DNA of 64,000 nucleotides, taken from assembly GCA_934446675.1 (NCBI GenBank), contig CAKSEL010000003.1:124001-188000 (forward strand), read 5' to 3'. The stretch is from an uncultured Eubacteriales bacterium. GTDB taxonomy: Bacteria > Bacillota > Clostridia > Oscillospirales > CAG-382. Under the pieces are notes generated by a model. The model was not told the origin of the DNA, did not search any database, and worked only from the letters and a program-made list of their open reading frames with translations. The translations under genes and the position numbers were made by a program. Below are positions 25,222 through 34,235 of the stretch, one piece after another. Numbering within the stretch: the first letter of the stretch is position 1; each line of letters starts with the position of its first letter.

Positions 25222-25602
25222 TCAGCTTTTGAAGTTTAATAAGTAGTCCACAAAGTCGTATACGGTTTTCTGCTGACCGTAGGACAGCTTTTCGTACATA
25301 CTCTGAATGTCAAGCGACTTGTGATTTTTGCGCGCCGTACTCTGTTCCGGCTGACTTTTTTCGTCAATGCCTGCCGCAAACAGGAAATCTTCAAGCTCGA
25401 TGCCGCCTGCCGCGTTTTCCGCAAGCTTTCCCATAAGCTTTAGACCCGGCGCGTTTTCCTGACCGCACATTTCAAGCTTGTGGAGCTGGACGTAGCTTAT
25501 TTTGCAATCCTTTGCGAACCGGCGCACCGTTCTGTCGCCGCGTGCCTTTTCCAAAAGGAGCGCAAATATTTTCTTGTTGAACTTTCTTTTCTGCGCAGCC
25601 AC
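25222..25602 (-). CDS. Small helix-turn-helix protein
   Basis: A 126-residue protein with GTG start after GAGG. Residues about 10-70 (KKIFALLLEKARGDRTVRRF, then AKDCKISYVQLHKLEM) look like an XRE-type HTH with a conserved C-terminal stretch (LSYGQQKTVYDFVDYLL) that may dimerise. It is the first gene before hisS-aspS, only 27 bases away, so it may share their transcript. I do not recognise a target; the two helices and charge pattern support DNA binding. Confidence 0.6.
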   Translation of the reverse strand: MAAQKRKFNKKIFALLLEKARGDRTVRRFAKDCKISYVQLHKLEMCGQENAPGLKLMGKLAENAAGGIELEDFLFAAGIDEKSQPEQSTARKNHKSLDIQSMYEKLSYGQQKTVYDFVDYLLNFKS

Positions 25603-25838
25603 TTATATCAAACCTCTGCAATAAAGTATTACATACTATTTTATCACACAGTAAAATTATTTTCAAGCAAATTTTTAAATTTACGTTTATTTTTATAAAA
25701 CACGCACACCCGGCTGTGCCGCGTTATGTAAATTTCGCCTAAAATTCACCCGAATGTCATACGCACGAAACAAGAATGTACTAAAATTAAAACGTAAAAC
25801 CGAAAACAAACTTAAGTTTACAGTGAGGATAAATATAA

Positions 25839-26642
25839 ATGAACAAAGATTTTTCGCAGAATGATCAGAACGGACTTTCGTCCGAACTTGAAACAATACC
25901 CAATATAACAAACGAACTTGTAACGACGGATGAGATATTCACGTCGGCGATAATTCAGCGCTCGAAGCAAATCCTTGAGTCAATGGTGGACTATAAGGAG
26001 CTTATAATGATGTACACCTGCGCGCTCAAAGAAGTCAAAACAAAATTCGAGGTGCTGAATACCGAATTTAACGTAAGATATTCAAGAAACCCGATAAATT
26101 TCATTAATACCCGTATAAAGCGCACGTCTAGCATACTTGAAAAGCTCGGCAGAAAAGGACTTGAATTCAACATAGAGAATATAGAAAATTCCATAAACGA
26201 CATTGCCGGCATACGCGTAATATGCTCGTATGAGGACGATATATATTTTCTTGCCGACGCTCTGACAAGCCAGGACGACATAAAGCTTGTGCAGATGAAG
26301 GATTACATAAAAAATCCCAAGGAAAACGGCTACCGCAGCCTGCACCTTATAGTGAGCGTCCCGGTGTTCTTTTCAAAGCAGACAAGAGAAATGAAAGTCG
26401 AGGTTCAGATACGAACGATAGCGATGGATTTCTGGGCAAGCCTTGAACATCAGCTAAAATACAAAAAGGACGTCGAAAACGAAGAGGAGATAGTAAAGCA
26501 GCTCAAATTATGCGCCGATACCATTCATTCTACCGACGAAAAGATGCTTGCGGTAAGAAAGATGATAGAAAAGGACGGCAATGCCGCAGACGACGGCGAC
26601 TTTTTCGACAAACTCAGAAAAATAGATATATCCGTCGAGTAA
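25839..26642 (+). CDS. Small alarmone synthetase (RelQ/YjbM-type GTP pyrophosphokinase)
   Basis: A 267-residue RelA/SpoT-domain protein without HD hydrolase or regulatory domains. NDIAGIRVICSYEDDIYFLA, the G-loop KNPKENGYRSLHLIV and the catalytic VEVQIRTIAMDFWASLEHQL match small alarmone synthetases of the RelQ class. It should make pppGpp/ppGpp from GTP or GDP and ATP. At 267 residues it is longer than typical RelQ (about 210-230); the extra is an N-terminal acidic region of about 45 residues. GAGGATAAATATAA precedes the ATG. It stands alone with its own terminator. Confidence 0.9.
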   Translation: MNKDFSQNDQNGLSSELETIPNITNELVTTDEIFTSAIIQRSKQILESMVDYKELIMMYTCALKEVKTKFEVLNTEFNVRYSRNPINFINTRIKRTSSILEKLGRKGLEFNIENIENSINDIAGIRVICSYEDDIYFLADALTSQDDIKLVQMKDYIKNPKENGYRSLHLIVSVPVFFSKQTREMKVEVQIRTIAMDFWASLEHQLKYKKDVENEEEIVKQLKLCADTIHSTDEKMLAVRKMIEKDGNAADDGDFFDKLRKIDISVE

Positions 26643-26669
26643 ATTCAAAGCCCTGATAATAGAAAAATG

Positions 26670-26710
26670 CCCGGAACTGATAATGCTTTCAGAACCGGGC
26701 TGTATTTATG
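26670..26710 (+). terminator. Terminator of the alarmone synthetase gene
   Basis: GCCCGG (26670-26675) pairs with CCGGGC (26696-26701) followed by TGTATTTAT. It may also end htpG transcription from the other strand. Confidence 0.75.
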
Positions 26711-26724
26711 CGGTTTTATTCGTT

Positions 26725-28623
26725 TCAGTCAAGCTTTGAGAAAAGCTCGGAGCTTTGCGAGATGAACTTTGAAAGTTCATCGGGTTCAAGCGGACGCTGT
26801 GCGACGAGTGCAAGCATATAAGCCTGCGCTGCAAGCGACTTTGTAAGCTCGTCCGGGTTTTCTTCTGCGGTTATCTTGTCCGCAATTTTGCCGATAAGCG
26901 GATTTGAGAGGTTGAGCACAAGCGTTTCTTCAACCGGCATGGAGCCCATTCCGCCGCCGTACATCTTCATCATGTCCGAAAAACGTCTTGACTGTTCGGA
27001 AAGGTTCAGCACCGCGGGGACCGTGGAATCCTTTAAGTGATCGCAGGAAATTTTGAGTGCGTCGCCCTTGCCGAGAGTTTCCTTGAAGAAATCGCACAGC
27101 TTCTTTGACTGTTCTTCGTCGGTTTGCTTGTCCGAATCCTTTAATATGTCGGCGACGCCGGAATCTACGCGGACAAACTTTATATCCTTGTACTTGTCGT
27201 CGCTCTTAAGCTCGCTTTCGGCGAACGAAACAAACTGAACGTCGATAAGCTTGTCGAATTCCACTACCGGAACGCCCTGGGAAGCGAACATACTTACGTA
27301 TTTCGACTGTCTCTGCTTGTCGTCGGTGTAGTAAACGGTGTTGTCGTAATGCTCGTTTGCGGCATATTCGGCAAGCGTCATAAACTTTCCTTCGGTAGTC
27401 TTGTAGAGTATTACGTCCTTGACTTTGGAGAAAAACTTGTTGTCGCGTATTCCCGCATATTCGACGAACGGCTTTACGTCGTCCCAGAAACTTTCATACT
27501 TTTCGCGCTCGGTGTTGAACAGCGAATTCAACTTGTCGCTGACCTTCTTTACAATGTGCGCGCTTATTTTTGCGACGTATCCGTTTGACTGAAGATAACT
27601 TCTCGAAACGTTGAGCGGAAGTTCCGGACAGTCGAGAACGCCTTTCAAGAGGAACATATACTCGGGGATTACTTCCTTGATGTTGTCCGCAACGAATACC
27701 TGATTGTAGTACAGCTTTACCTGACCCTCATAGCTGCCGTATTCGTTGGAAAGTTTCGGAAAATAGAGTATGCCCTTGAAGTTGAGCGGATAGTCGGCAC
27801 TTATGTGTATCCAGAAAAGCGGCTCTTTGTAGTCGTGGAATACCTTGCGGTAAAATTCCTTGTACTCCTCGTCCGTACACTCGGACGGCTTTTTGAGCCA
27901 GAGCGGAGTCGTGTCGTTTACGGGCTTGGGTTCGGACTTTTCCTTGGGTTCTTCGCCCTCCTTGACCTCCTCTTTCTTTTCGGGAAGCACGGTGTAGTAT
28001 ATTTCAACCGGCATAAACGAGCAGAACTTTTCGATTATCTCGCGTATCTTGCTTTCCGACGCATATTCCTTTTCGTCGTCGTTTATATAGAGGATAATAT
28101 CCGTTCCGCGCTGCATTTTGTCGCAGGGACGCATTTCGTATGAGCCGTCCTCATTGCCTGTCCACCATACTGCGGCATCGTCTTTGCGGTAGGACTTTGA
28201 TTTTATCTCAACCTTGTCCGCAATCATGAACGCCGAATAAAATCCGAGACCGAAGTGACCGATTATGCCTTTTCCGGCGTCCTCGGACTCGCCCTCATAC
28301 TTCTGAATAAAGTCGAGCGCGCCCGATAGAGCTATCTGATTGATGTACTTGTCTATCTCCTCTTGGTTCATGCCTATGCCGTTGTCGGAGAATGTGAGCG
28401 TGCCGAGTTCGGTGTCAAGCGTTACGTCAATTCTGTACGGCTTTCCGTCGGATTCAGCCTCGCCGAGGCTTACAAGTCTTTTATGCTTGGTAACGGCGTC
28501 GCAGCCGTTTGAAATAAGCTCGCGGGCAAATATATCCTTGTCGGAATACAGCCATTTCTTGATTACCGGAAACATGTTTTGGGTTTCGACGGATATGCCG
28601 CCTTTTTTAATGTTTTCTTCCAT
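26725..28623 (-). CDS. htpG: Hsp90-family chaperone HtpG
   Basis: A 632-residue Hsp90. The ATPase domain shows ELISNGCDAVTKHKRL, DNGIGMNQEEID and GHFGLGFYSAFMIADKVEI, which form the GHKL nucleotide pocket. The middle domain has FKGILYFPKL and SRSYLQSNGYV-type sequence, and a C-terminal dimerisation domain follows. An acidic, Lys/Glu-rich insertion lies at about residues 215-240 (KKEEVKEGEEPKEKSEPK). It helps fold client proteins in the cytoplasm. AAAGGAAG precedes the ATG. It is single and not in an obvious operon. No CIRCE element is seen. Confidence 0.96.
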   Translation of the reverse strand: MEENIKKGGISVETQNMFPVIKKWLYSDKDIFARELISNGCDAVTKHKRLVSLGEAESDGKPYRIDVTLDTELGTLTFSDNGIGMNQEEIDKYINQIALSGALDFIQKYEGESEDAGKGIIGHFGLGFYSAFMIADKVEIKSKSYRKDDAAVWWTGNEDGSYEMRPCDKMQRGTDIILYINDDEKEYASESKIREIIEKFCSFMPVEIYYTVLPEKKEEVKEGEEPKEKSEPKPVNDTTPLWLKKPSECTDEEYKEFYRKVFHDYKEPLFWIHISADYPLNFKGILYFPKLSNEYGSYEGQVKLYYNQVFVADNIKEVIPEYMFLLKGVLDCPELPLNVSRSYLQSNGYVAKISAHIVKKVSDKLNSLFNTEREKYESFWDDVKPFVEYAGIRDNKFFSKVKDVILYKTTEGKFMTLAEYAANEHYDNTVYYTDDKQRQSKYVSMFASQGVPVVEFDKLIDVQFVSFAESELKSDDKYKDIKFVRVDSGVADILKDSDKQTDEEQSKKLCDFFKETLGKGDALKISCDHLKDSTVPAVLNLSEQSRRFSDMMKMYGGGMGSMPVEETLVLNLSNPLIGKIADKITAEENPDELTKSLAAQAYMLALVAQRPLEPDELSKFISQSSELFSKLD

Positions 28624-28763
28624 ATATATTACTTCCTTTCGGTTATTTACTGCGTATTATAATTATAGTCACGGTTGCTTACACAAATTTTAAACAAATG
28701 TAAATATTATAGCATGACGCAGGTATTTTATTGTACACTTTTGAACGAAACTGTATATAAACA

Positions 28764-28822
28764 TAAAAACAGGCTGCCAAACTGCGGTCATGTTCAAAAC
28801 CGTAATAAGACAGCCGGTATTT
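28764..28822 (-). terminator. Terminator of the LRR lipoprotein gene
   Basis: GGCTG and CAGCC arms about 35 bases apart enclose a second internal stem (CGGT/ACCG). On the minus strand the arm is followed by TGTTTTTATG. T runs on both sides mean it could work in both directions. Confidence 0.7.
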
Positions 28823-28836
28823 TTTTGCTTTAAAGA

Positions 28837-29742
28837 TTATTTTGCGTCTGCCGCAGTAACGTCGGCGGTTTCGGACTCGGTGCTGCTGTCGGTGTTTTCG
28901 CCGTCTGCTGCCGTTTCGTCTCCGGTTTCTGTTGCGGTAGCGTATGTTTCGTATTTCAGACCGTAGGACTGCGCGTCGCTTACCGCTGCGCTGACGTCTG
29001 CAAGGTGAAGTACGGCATTGCTGCCTACAAGCGCCTTTTCGTCTATGGATTCAAGCGCCGCGGAGAAAGTCAGATTTGATGCCGGGCAGTCGAGAAATGC
29101 GTAGTATGCAACATGCTTTACGCTTTCGTCAAAGGTCGCGTCGGAGCTTCCGTTGTACTTTAAGAGTATACCGTCGCCCACAATAACGTTTGTGCCGCCC
29201 AGAGACGCATACCACGGGCACGCCGTGAAGTAGTCGGAGAATGCCATGTCGCCTACTGAATTTACGTTTTTGCCGAAAGTCACGTCCGCAAGCTTTTCGC
29301 AGTTGAAGAAAGCTCTTGTTCCGATCGACGTAAGAGTGTCGGGCATTGTTACTTTTTCGAGAGCCGAACAGTTCTGGAACGCACCCGTGCCGATGGTTTC
29401 AACGCCTTCGGGAATTACAGCCGAGGTGATCTTTTCGTTGCCCATGAACGCGCCGCCGTCGATTGCCGTAACGGAATAAACCGCGCCGTCTTCGGGACTT
29501 GTTACCTCTGCCGGAATTTCAATTTCGGCGCTCTCACCGGTGTATCCGGTTATTTTTGCCGATCCGCCGGAAATTTTGAATTCAAAGTCAATGGGTTCGA
29601 CGTTGATTTCGGTTATAACCTCGTCGGGTTTTGTGTTATTTGTGTCGTCGGTCTTTTTATCGTCCTGTTTCTTTGAGCAGGCGGACATCAGCAGGACAGC
29701 CGCAAGCGCAAGTGCGGATACAGATGCGAGATACTTTTTCAT
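28837..29742 (-). CDS. Lipoprotein with BspA-type leucine-rich repeats
   Basis: A 301-residue lipoprotein. The signal peptide ends in the lipobox LMSAC (Cys22), followed by a charged linker. Residues about 75-235 contain LRR_5 units such as GAFMGNEKITSAVIPEGVETIG and GAFQNCSALEKVTMPDTLTSIG, the BspA pattern. The C-terminal 45 residues are a low-complexity Thr/Asp/Glu/Ala tail. It should be anchored on the outer face of the membrane, where BspA-type repeats often bind host or matrix proteins. AAGGAGC precedes the ATG. A related LRR_5 protein is encoded at 47434-48825. Confidence 0.87.
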   Translation of the reverse strand: MKKYLASVSALALAAVLLMSACSKKQDDKKTDDTNNTKPDEVITEINVEPIDFEFKISGGSAKITGYTGESAEIEIPAEVTSPEDGAVYSVTAIDGGAFMGNEKITSAVIPEGVETIGTGAFQNCSALEKVTMPDTLTSIGTRAFFNCEKLADVTFGKNVNSVGDMAFSDYFTACPWYASLGGTNVIVGDGILLKYNGSSDATFDESVKHVAYYAFLDCPASNLTFSAALESIDEKALVGSNAVLHLADVSAAVSDAQSYGLKYETYATATETGDETAADGENTDSSTESETADVTAADAK

Positions 29743-29883
29743 GACAGTGCTCCTTTATACATACGTATAATATTATAATGATACGAGTATAGCACAAGTG
29801 AGCAAAAATTTCAACAGTAAATTAAAATTTTTGGTAAAATTTACATTTAGGAAATTATGCGCCGCGCTTTTGTATCGTATTTG

Positions 29884-30303
29884 TTATTCTTCGGGCTGGA
29901 AAAACTCTATCTGCTCGCCGTCGGGACCCTCCACAAATGACAGGTCTACGGGAAGAACGGGGTCTGACGGAATATCGACGTGTTTCGGCGCGGTGTTGGG
30001 TTTTGCGCCGTACTCAAGCGCGCGTTCAAATGCGGCGCGGGTGTCTTTTACTTTGAGCGCAAGGTGGAAGAAAGAACCGGCGTCGTCGCAGGCGTGAAGA
30101 TTTTTCGCACCGTCGGAGAAAACTTCAAAATATGTGCCGTTTCCCATGTCTATAAGCGCTATTTTCTTGCCCGCACCCGAAGTCCAGGTTCTGTAAAGCG
30201 AAAATCCCAGTCCTTTGGTATAAAATTCGAGCGATTTGTTGAAATCCGAAACCGAGAGCGCAACGTGGTGGAACGATACTTCGGGAAGAGCTTTGTTTGA
30301 CAT
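29884..30303 (-). CDS. VOC-superfamily (glyoxalase/dioxygenase fold) protein
   Basis: A 139-residue protein with the paired beta-alpha-beta-beta-beta modules of the vicinal oxygen chelate fold. FHHVALSVSDFNKSLEFYTKGLGF gives the first metal His and module, ALIDMGNGTYFEVF follows, and AGSFFHLALKVKDTRAAFERAL gives the second His; VEGPDGEQIEFFQPEE ends with the metal Glu. Metal binding looks intact. Reaction unknown: the family includes lyases, dioxygenases and resistance proteins. GGAGG lies 7 bases before the ATG. Confidence 0.87.
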   Translation of the reverse strand: MSNKALPEVSFHHVALSVSDFNKSLEFYTKGLGFSLYRTWTSGAGKKIALIDMGNGTYFEVFSDGAKNLHACDDAGSFFHLALKVKDTRAAFERALEYGAKPNTAPKHVDIPSDPVLPVDLSFVEGPDGEQIEFFQPEE

Positions 30304-30607
30304 AATAATACCTCCGTAAATGCGGCAATACGCGGTAAATACAAGATGTATGCCGTAAGTTTATGCGCGGCACTATATATAAATATGAAGATATGCCGCA
30401 GAAATATAATAGCACACAGGGCGCGTTTTGTCAATTTTAAGTTTAAATTGTCGGGGGTTTGGAAGTTTTATATACAAATGGCTTTTTTCACAAATATGCT
30501 TGACAAAGTGTGAACGCTGTGGTATTATTTGTATATAAAAGTGAAGAACTGACAGTAATTTTTTAAACATATTTTTATCGGACGTGCGTTTACGGGAGGT
30601 GCAGATT
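30304..30607. promoter_or_regulatory. Divergent intergenic region with promoter inside an inverted repeat
   Basis: The plus-strand promoter is TTGACA (30500-30505) and TATTAT (30523-30528) with a 17-base spacer. It is enclosed by a perfect 14-base inverted repeat: TTTTATATACAAAT at 30466-30479 and ATTTGTATATAAAA at 30527-30540, with 47 bases between. The rest of the region (30310-30460) shows nothing I recognise. The promoter drives the secreted-protein cluster that begins at 30608. Confidence 0.65.
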
Positions 30608-31747
30608 ATGAAAAAGATCATATATGTGCTGACCGCAGCCGTTCTGATATGCACGGCGCTCTGTTTTGCGGCATTTGCCGAAGATTCGGACAATGCTGAT
30701 ATGACCGTAAGGTTCGACTGTTCGGAAACGGACCCGGACGGCGTGTTTACTATGAAAATATCGTTTGAAAACGTCCGTTTTATGACCTATCAGTTCGCGG
30801 TAAGATACGATACCGAAGCTGTCGAGGCGTATAATGCCGAAAATAAAACGGCTGCGAAAGAATTTTCAGATTTCGCAAAGAGAATAAAGCATACCGGACT
30901 TAATTCGATAGGCGAGCTGCTCGACGCGGAAAACGGATTTTTCGACTTTACCGGCTTTGTGCTTGCAAATGCGTCAACCGATGAAACGTCGGGCTTTACA
31001 ATGGACGGCTCGCAGGCTGTGACGGATAAAGATTTTGTCCTTTATGAAATGACATTCAGAAAAAAGTCGGATAAAGATCCCGGCTTTGAAATTGCCTTTG
31101 CGGACGGAAACGGCGTGCATTACGATATGTTCCCCGAAGGCGCCGCGATTTTCGGCGGTCCCGATAAACCGTATGCCGCAAAAGCCGTTTTTACATATGA
31201 TAATAAGGAAAAGACGACAGAGTTTGATTCCGTAAAATATTCGTCGGGCGCGGCTCCTACAAAATCGCAGAGACTTAAAAACACGCTTTATATGCAAAGC
31301 GAAAACTATGCATGTGCCGCAGACGGAGCGCTCCGCGTGATTGACGTGTCGGATAAGACCTTTGCTCCAGAATTGAAGGACGGCGCGCTTTATGTTCCGT
31401 TAAGATTCGTGTGCGAATACTTCGGATTAAAGACCGAATGGGACGCCGTCAGGCGCTGCGCCGTTGTAAGCGGCGAAAACGGAAAGTTTGAAATATATCC
31501 CGACCGTGGCAAAGTGATGTCCGGAACTCAGCAGCTCGATTCGGCAAAGCCGTATATCGGTAAAGACAGAATTTTCGTGGACTTTGATACTGCGGCAAAA
31601 ATCGCAGATGTAAATACGTATGCGGAAAATGCCGGCGAGATAGTATTCGCAAAAGGCGAAGAATGGAAACCGGAACGTTACGCGGAAAAACAGGCGCTTA
31701 ACAATATGAAATTCGTGATATCGCCTCTTATAAAGATATTCGCGTAA
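30608..31747 (+). CDS. Secreted protein with cohesin-like and Cu-amine-oxidase-N-like domains
   Basis: A 379-residue exported protein; signal peptide about residues 1-25 (KKIIYVLTAAVLICTALCFA). Residues about 30-195 look like a cohesin/BACON-like beta sandwich: TMKISFENVRFMTYQFAVRYDTEA matches the strand pattern in which cohesins have VxLxFxYDP. The C-terminal part (about 235-365) has the Cu_amine_oxidN1 pattern: GALYVPLRFVCEYFGLKTEWD and DRIFVDFDTAAKIADV. The ATG at 30608 follows GGGAGGT by 7 bases. It starts a three-gene cluster whose second gene encodes a dockerin. Cohesin assignment is tentative because pairwise similarity is weak. Confidence 0.7.
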   Translation: MKKIIYVLTAAVLICTALCFAAFAEDSDNADMTVRFDCSETDPDGVFTMKISFENVRFMTYQFAVRYDTEAVEAYNAENKTAAKEFSDFAKRIKHTGLNSIGELLDAENGFFDFTGFVLANASTDETSGFTMDGSQAVTDKDFVLYEMTFRKKSDKDPGFEIAFADGNGVHYDMFPEGAAIFGGPDKPYAAKAVFTYDNKEKTTEFDSVKYSSGAAPTKSQRLKNTLYMQSENYACAADGALRVIDVSDKTFAPELKDGALYVPLRFVCEYFGLKTEWDAVRRCAVVSGENGKFEIYPDRGKVMSGTQQLDSAKPYIGKDRIFVDFDTAAKIADVNTYAENAGEIVFAKGEEWKPERYAEKQALNNMKFVISPLIKIFA

Positions 31748-31810
31748 CAAATTGATTTTGTAAGCAAAAAACATAACATATTATTAACATATTATTAAGG
31801 AGAAAAAACT

Positions 31811-32590
31811 ATGAAAGCAAAATTTCTGAGAAAGGCACTGTGTGCGCTTGCTTTTGCGGCAGTTCTCTGCGGCGGAGCATTTGCGGCTGAGAACTACAAT
31901 CAGGACGCATCGGGCGCGTACACCGTTGACTACACAGGAAAAGCAGGCGAGTATTACGCCATTCTCGTTCTGGACGGCATTTATGAAGACGGTAAAATGC
32001 CGGCGATAACCGAGGATTCCATAATTTACATTTCGCAGGAAACTGCAGATGCTGAAGGCAAGGTTTCGTTTGCTGATTTCAAGACCAAGAATGACCATGA
32101 CGGTACGGTCTATATCGGCGGCAGCGGCCTTGACAGCGCAGTTCTTCTCGGATATGTAAAAGCTCCCTCGACCGGTTCAAAGGTAAGCGGTTCGGTAACG
32201 TCGGACTCCGGTTCGCCCGTTGAATCAAACGTTACTCTTACAAGCACGACCGATTCTTCAAAGACCTTTACCGCAACTACGAAAGACGGCACATATGAAA
32301 TCACCGTTCCCAACGATACATATAAGTTCGTTGTTACCAAAAAGGCTCACCTTTCTTATACTAAGAATGAGCTTGCGGTAAATGCAGATGTGGTTAAGGA
32401 CGTTAAACTTGTTGGCGGTGATACGAACGCTGACAGTGTTATTGATTATAAAGACTTGGGCATGGTTGTAGCTGATTACAATAAAGTTGCGGATAGTCTT
32501 TTAAGTGATATTAACTCTGATGGCAAGGTAGACTATAAAGATTTAGGTGTAATTATTGCAAATTATAATAAATCTGCAATAGCGGAGTGA
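31811..32590 (+). CDS. Secreted dockerin-containing protein with a novel N-terminal domain
   Basis: A 259-residue exported protein with signal peptide about 1-25. Residues about 27-118 form a domain that also begins the 43550-47365 protein (shared GEYY/GEYT near 45 and YIGGSGLDSAVLLGY against IIGGTGLEKPCIAAI). Residues 122-195 resemble a carboxypeptidase-regulatory-like beta sandwich (VSGSVTSDSGSPVESNVTL). Residues 204-255 are a type I dockerin: GDTNADSVIDYKDLGMVV and DINSDGKVDYKDLGVII, two calcium-binding loops each followed by a helix. The dockerin should bind a cohesin; a cohesin-like gene lies on either side. Base composition changes sharply within the dockerin part. Confidence 0.83.
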   Translation: MKAKFLRKALCALAFAAVLCGGAFAAENYNQDASGAYTVDYTGKAGEYYAILVLDGIYEDGKMPAITEDSIIYISQETADAEGKVSFADFKTKNDHDGTVYIGGSGLDSAVLLGYVKAPSTGSKVSGSVTSDSGSPVESNVTLTSTTDSSKTFTATTKDGTYEITVPNDTYKFVVTKKAHLSYTKNELAVNADVVKDVKLVGGDTNADSVIDYKDLGMVVADYNKVADSLLSDINSDGKVDYKDLGVIIANYNKSAIAE

Positions 32591-32611
32591 TTTTTGGAGG
32601 GGTTATTTGAG

Positions 32612-33949
32612 ATGAAAAGTATATTTAAGTATATTATAGCAACTGGTCTGTTTGTCTGCATTTTTGCAATTAGTGCATTTGCGGCAAAAAATGTGGCTGT
32701 TGATTATAGCATAAAATCGGTAGACGGTTATACTAATGCTTACGATATTTATATAAATATAAAGTCAGAGGTTCCGGTAGGAACATTTAAAGCAGAAGTG
32801 TCTTACAATAACGAAGTATTCGTTCCGGTAGATGCTAGCACTTATACAGCTGTTGACGTATCAAAAAAAGGTCATGCACCAAAACCCATTAAATTGATTG
32901 AAGATGAAGAATCAGCACTTCTTTATACATTAGCAGAAAATACGTGGACCGCAAATCTTACAAAAACGACTTTGGCAACAACAATGTACTCTACTGATAG
33001 TTCTGATTTCCCTTATGCTGATTTTAACATTGCGAAGATTTCATTTGTACTTGCCGAAGGCAAAGCTTTCTCAGATATTAAATCCGGTGATTTCACAATA
33101 GATATGCTTGGTATTGTAAGCGGTTTAGCTGGAGATGATATATACGCATATAATGACCCGACCGTTTCGCAGCCTATTACTGTCACCAACAACGTAGTAC
33201 CTTCCACCACTGCAAAGATAACCGTACCTGCCGGCTCGTCCGTAGTATTCCAGGACTACACCCAGGCAGCATACGAGGCTGAAACCGAAGTTGACGTTGA
33301 CATCACAACCGACGGCTTTGTAGTAGTAAATACCGGCTATACCGCACAGACAGTATATCAGGTGGCTGACGGCAGCATTGCTAAGGTAGGCAACTTTGAA
33401 GACGGTCTTCTCGGTTCCGCAAATACCGATATCAGAGCAGACAGCAAATATCAGGGTATCAGATTCCATTCGTTCCTTGCCGACACTGCAAGAACCGAAG
33501 CAGATGACAATAAGATAGTTGAATACGGCTACGTTGTTACTGCCGAAAGCAAGCAGAACACACTTCCCGAAAACTATGAACTTAATATGAAAATGGTTGA
33601 CTCCGGCAAGGCAGTCAAGGGTGTTGCTTATATCGAGGGAACCGATCCTATAACCTTTAAGAAGAATGACAATAATACCGAGTTCACCGGTCTTATTATC
33701 GGTATCCCCATGACTAAGGACGGACTCAATACCGTTATTGCCGCAAGACCTTACTATAAGACTCAGGGCGGTAAGTATGTATACGGCAAGATGACCAGAA
33801 AGACCGTTGCGGAAACCGCAAAGGCTATCAAGGCGGAAGGCGGCGACACCTATACCAATAATAAGGAATATATTGATAATATTCTCTCAATCGTCGCCGA
33901 GGACTTCACCGAAATCAGCATAGACGTTTCCGAACTCTACGCAGAATAA
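32612..33949 (+). CDS. Secreted cohesin-like surface protein
   Basis: A 445-residue exported protein (signal peptide MKSIFKYIIATGLFVCIF and following residues). Residues about 27-185 have a cohesin-like strand pattern (YDIYINIKSEVPVGTFKAEV and YADFNIAKISFVLAEG). The C-terminal 250 residues carry a module common in Clostridia exoproteins, YQGIRFHSFLAD followed by EYGYVVTAE and ARPYYKTQGGKYVYGKM. ATG at 32612 follows GGAGGGG. The first 560 bases are A+T-rich and the rest is not, as if two halves had different origins. It is 21 bases after the dockerin gene, so the two are co-transcribed. Confidence 0.7.
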   Translation: MKSIFKYIIATGLFVCIFAISAFAAKNVAVDYSIKSVDGYTNAYDIYINIKSEVPVGTFKAEVSYNNEVFVPVDASTYTAVDVSKKGHAPKPIKLIEDEESALLYTLAENTWTANLTKTTLATTMYSTDSSDFPYADFNIAKISFVLAEGKAFSDIKSGDFTIDMLGIVSGLAGDDIYAYNDPTVSQPITVTNNVVPSTTAKITVPAGSSVVFQDYTQAAYEAETEVDVDITTDGFVVVNTGYTAQTVYQVADGSIAKVGNFEDGLLGSANTDIRADSKYQGIRFHSFLADTARTEADDNKIVEYGYVVTAESKQNTLPENYELNMKMVDSGKAVKGVAYIEGTDPITFKKNDNNTEFTGLIIGIPMTKDGLNTVIAARPYYKTQGGKYVYGKMTRKTVAETAKAIKAEGGDTYTNNKEYIDNILSIVAEDFTEISIDVSELYAE

Positions 33950-34235
33950 TCCCCGGACGCGGAAAATGTCCGCAAATGCAATAAAATAAGATAAGCTTCG
34001 TGCCGGTGTGTGCAAAATATGCTCCGGCACGTTGTTTTGGGTTTTGATACGCTGCGGAAATGCCGTAATACACGGCAAAAATGCTGCATTTTGCACGATT
34101 TTCATGAAATTTATAAAAGTTTCATAATATACTTGTAAATTTGTTGTATTTTTATATTTACAATTTCCGAATTAAGTGTTATTATATATCCATACCATTG
34201 TATAATGCTATAAATTTTCAGGAGGAAACATAAGA

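Noticed and set aside
25195..25838. T-box leader for hisS/aspS
   Set aside because: No T-box sequence or specifier stem was found upstream of hisS or of the HTH gene.
30466..30540. Invertible promoter as a firm call
   Set aside because: The repeat is only 14 A+T-rich bases, the segment is very short for site-specific inversion, and no recombinase gene is in the window. Kept only as an alternative to operator sites.
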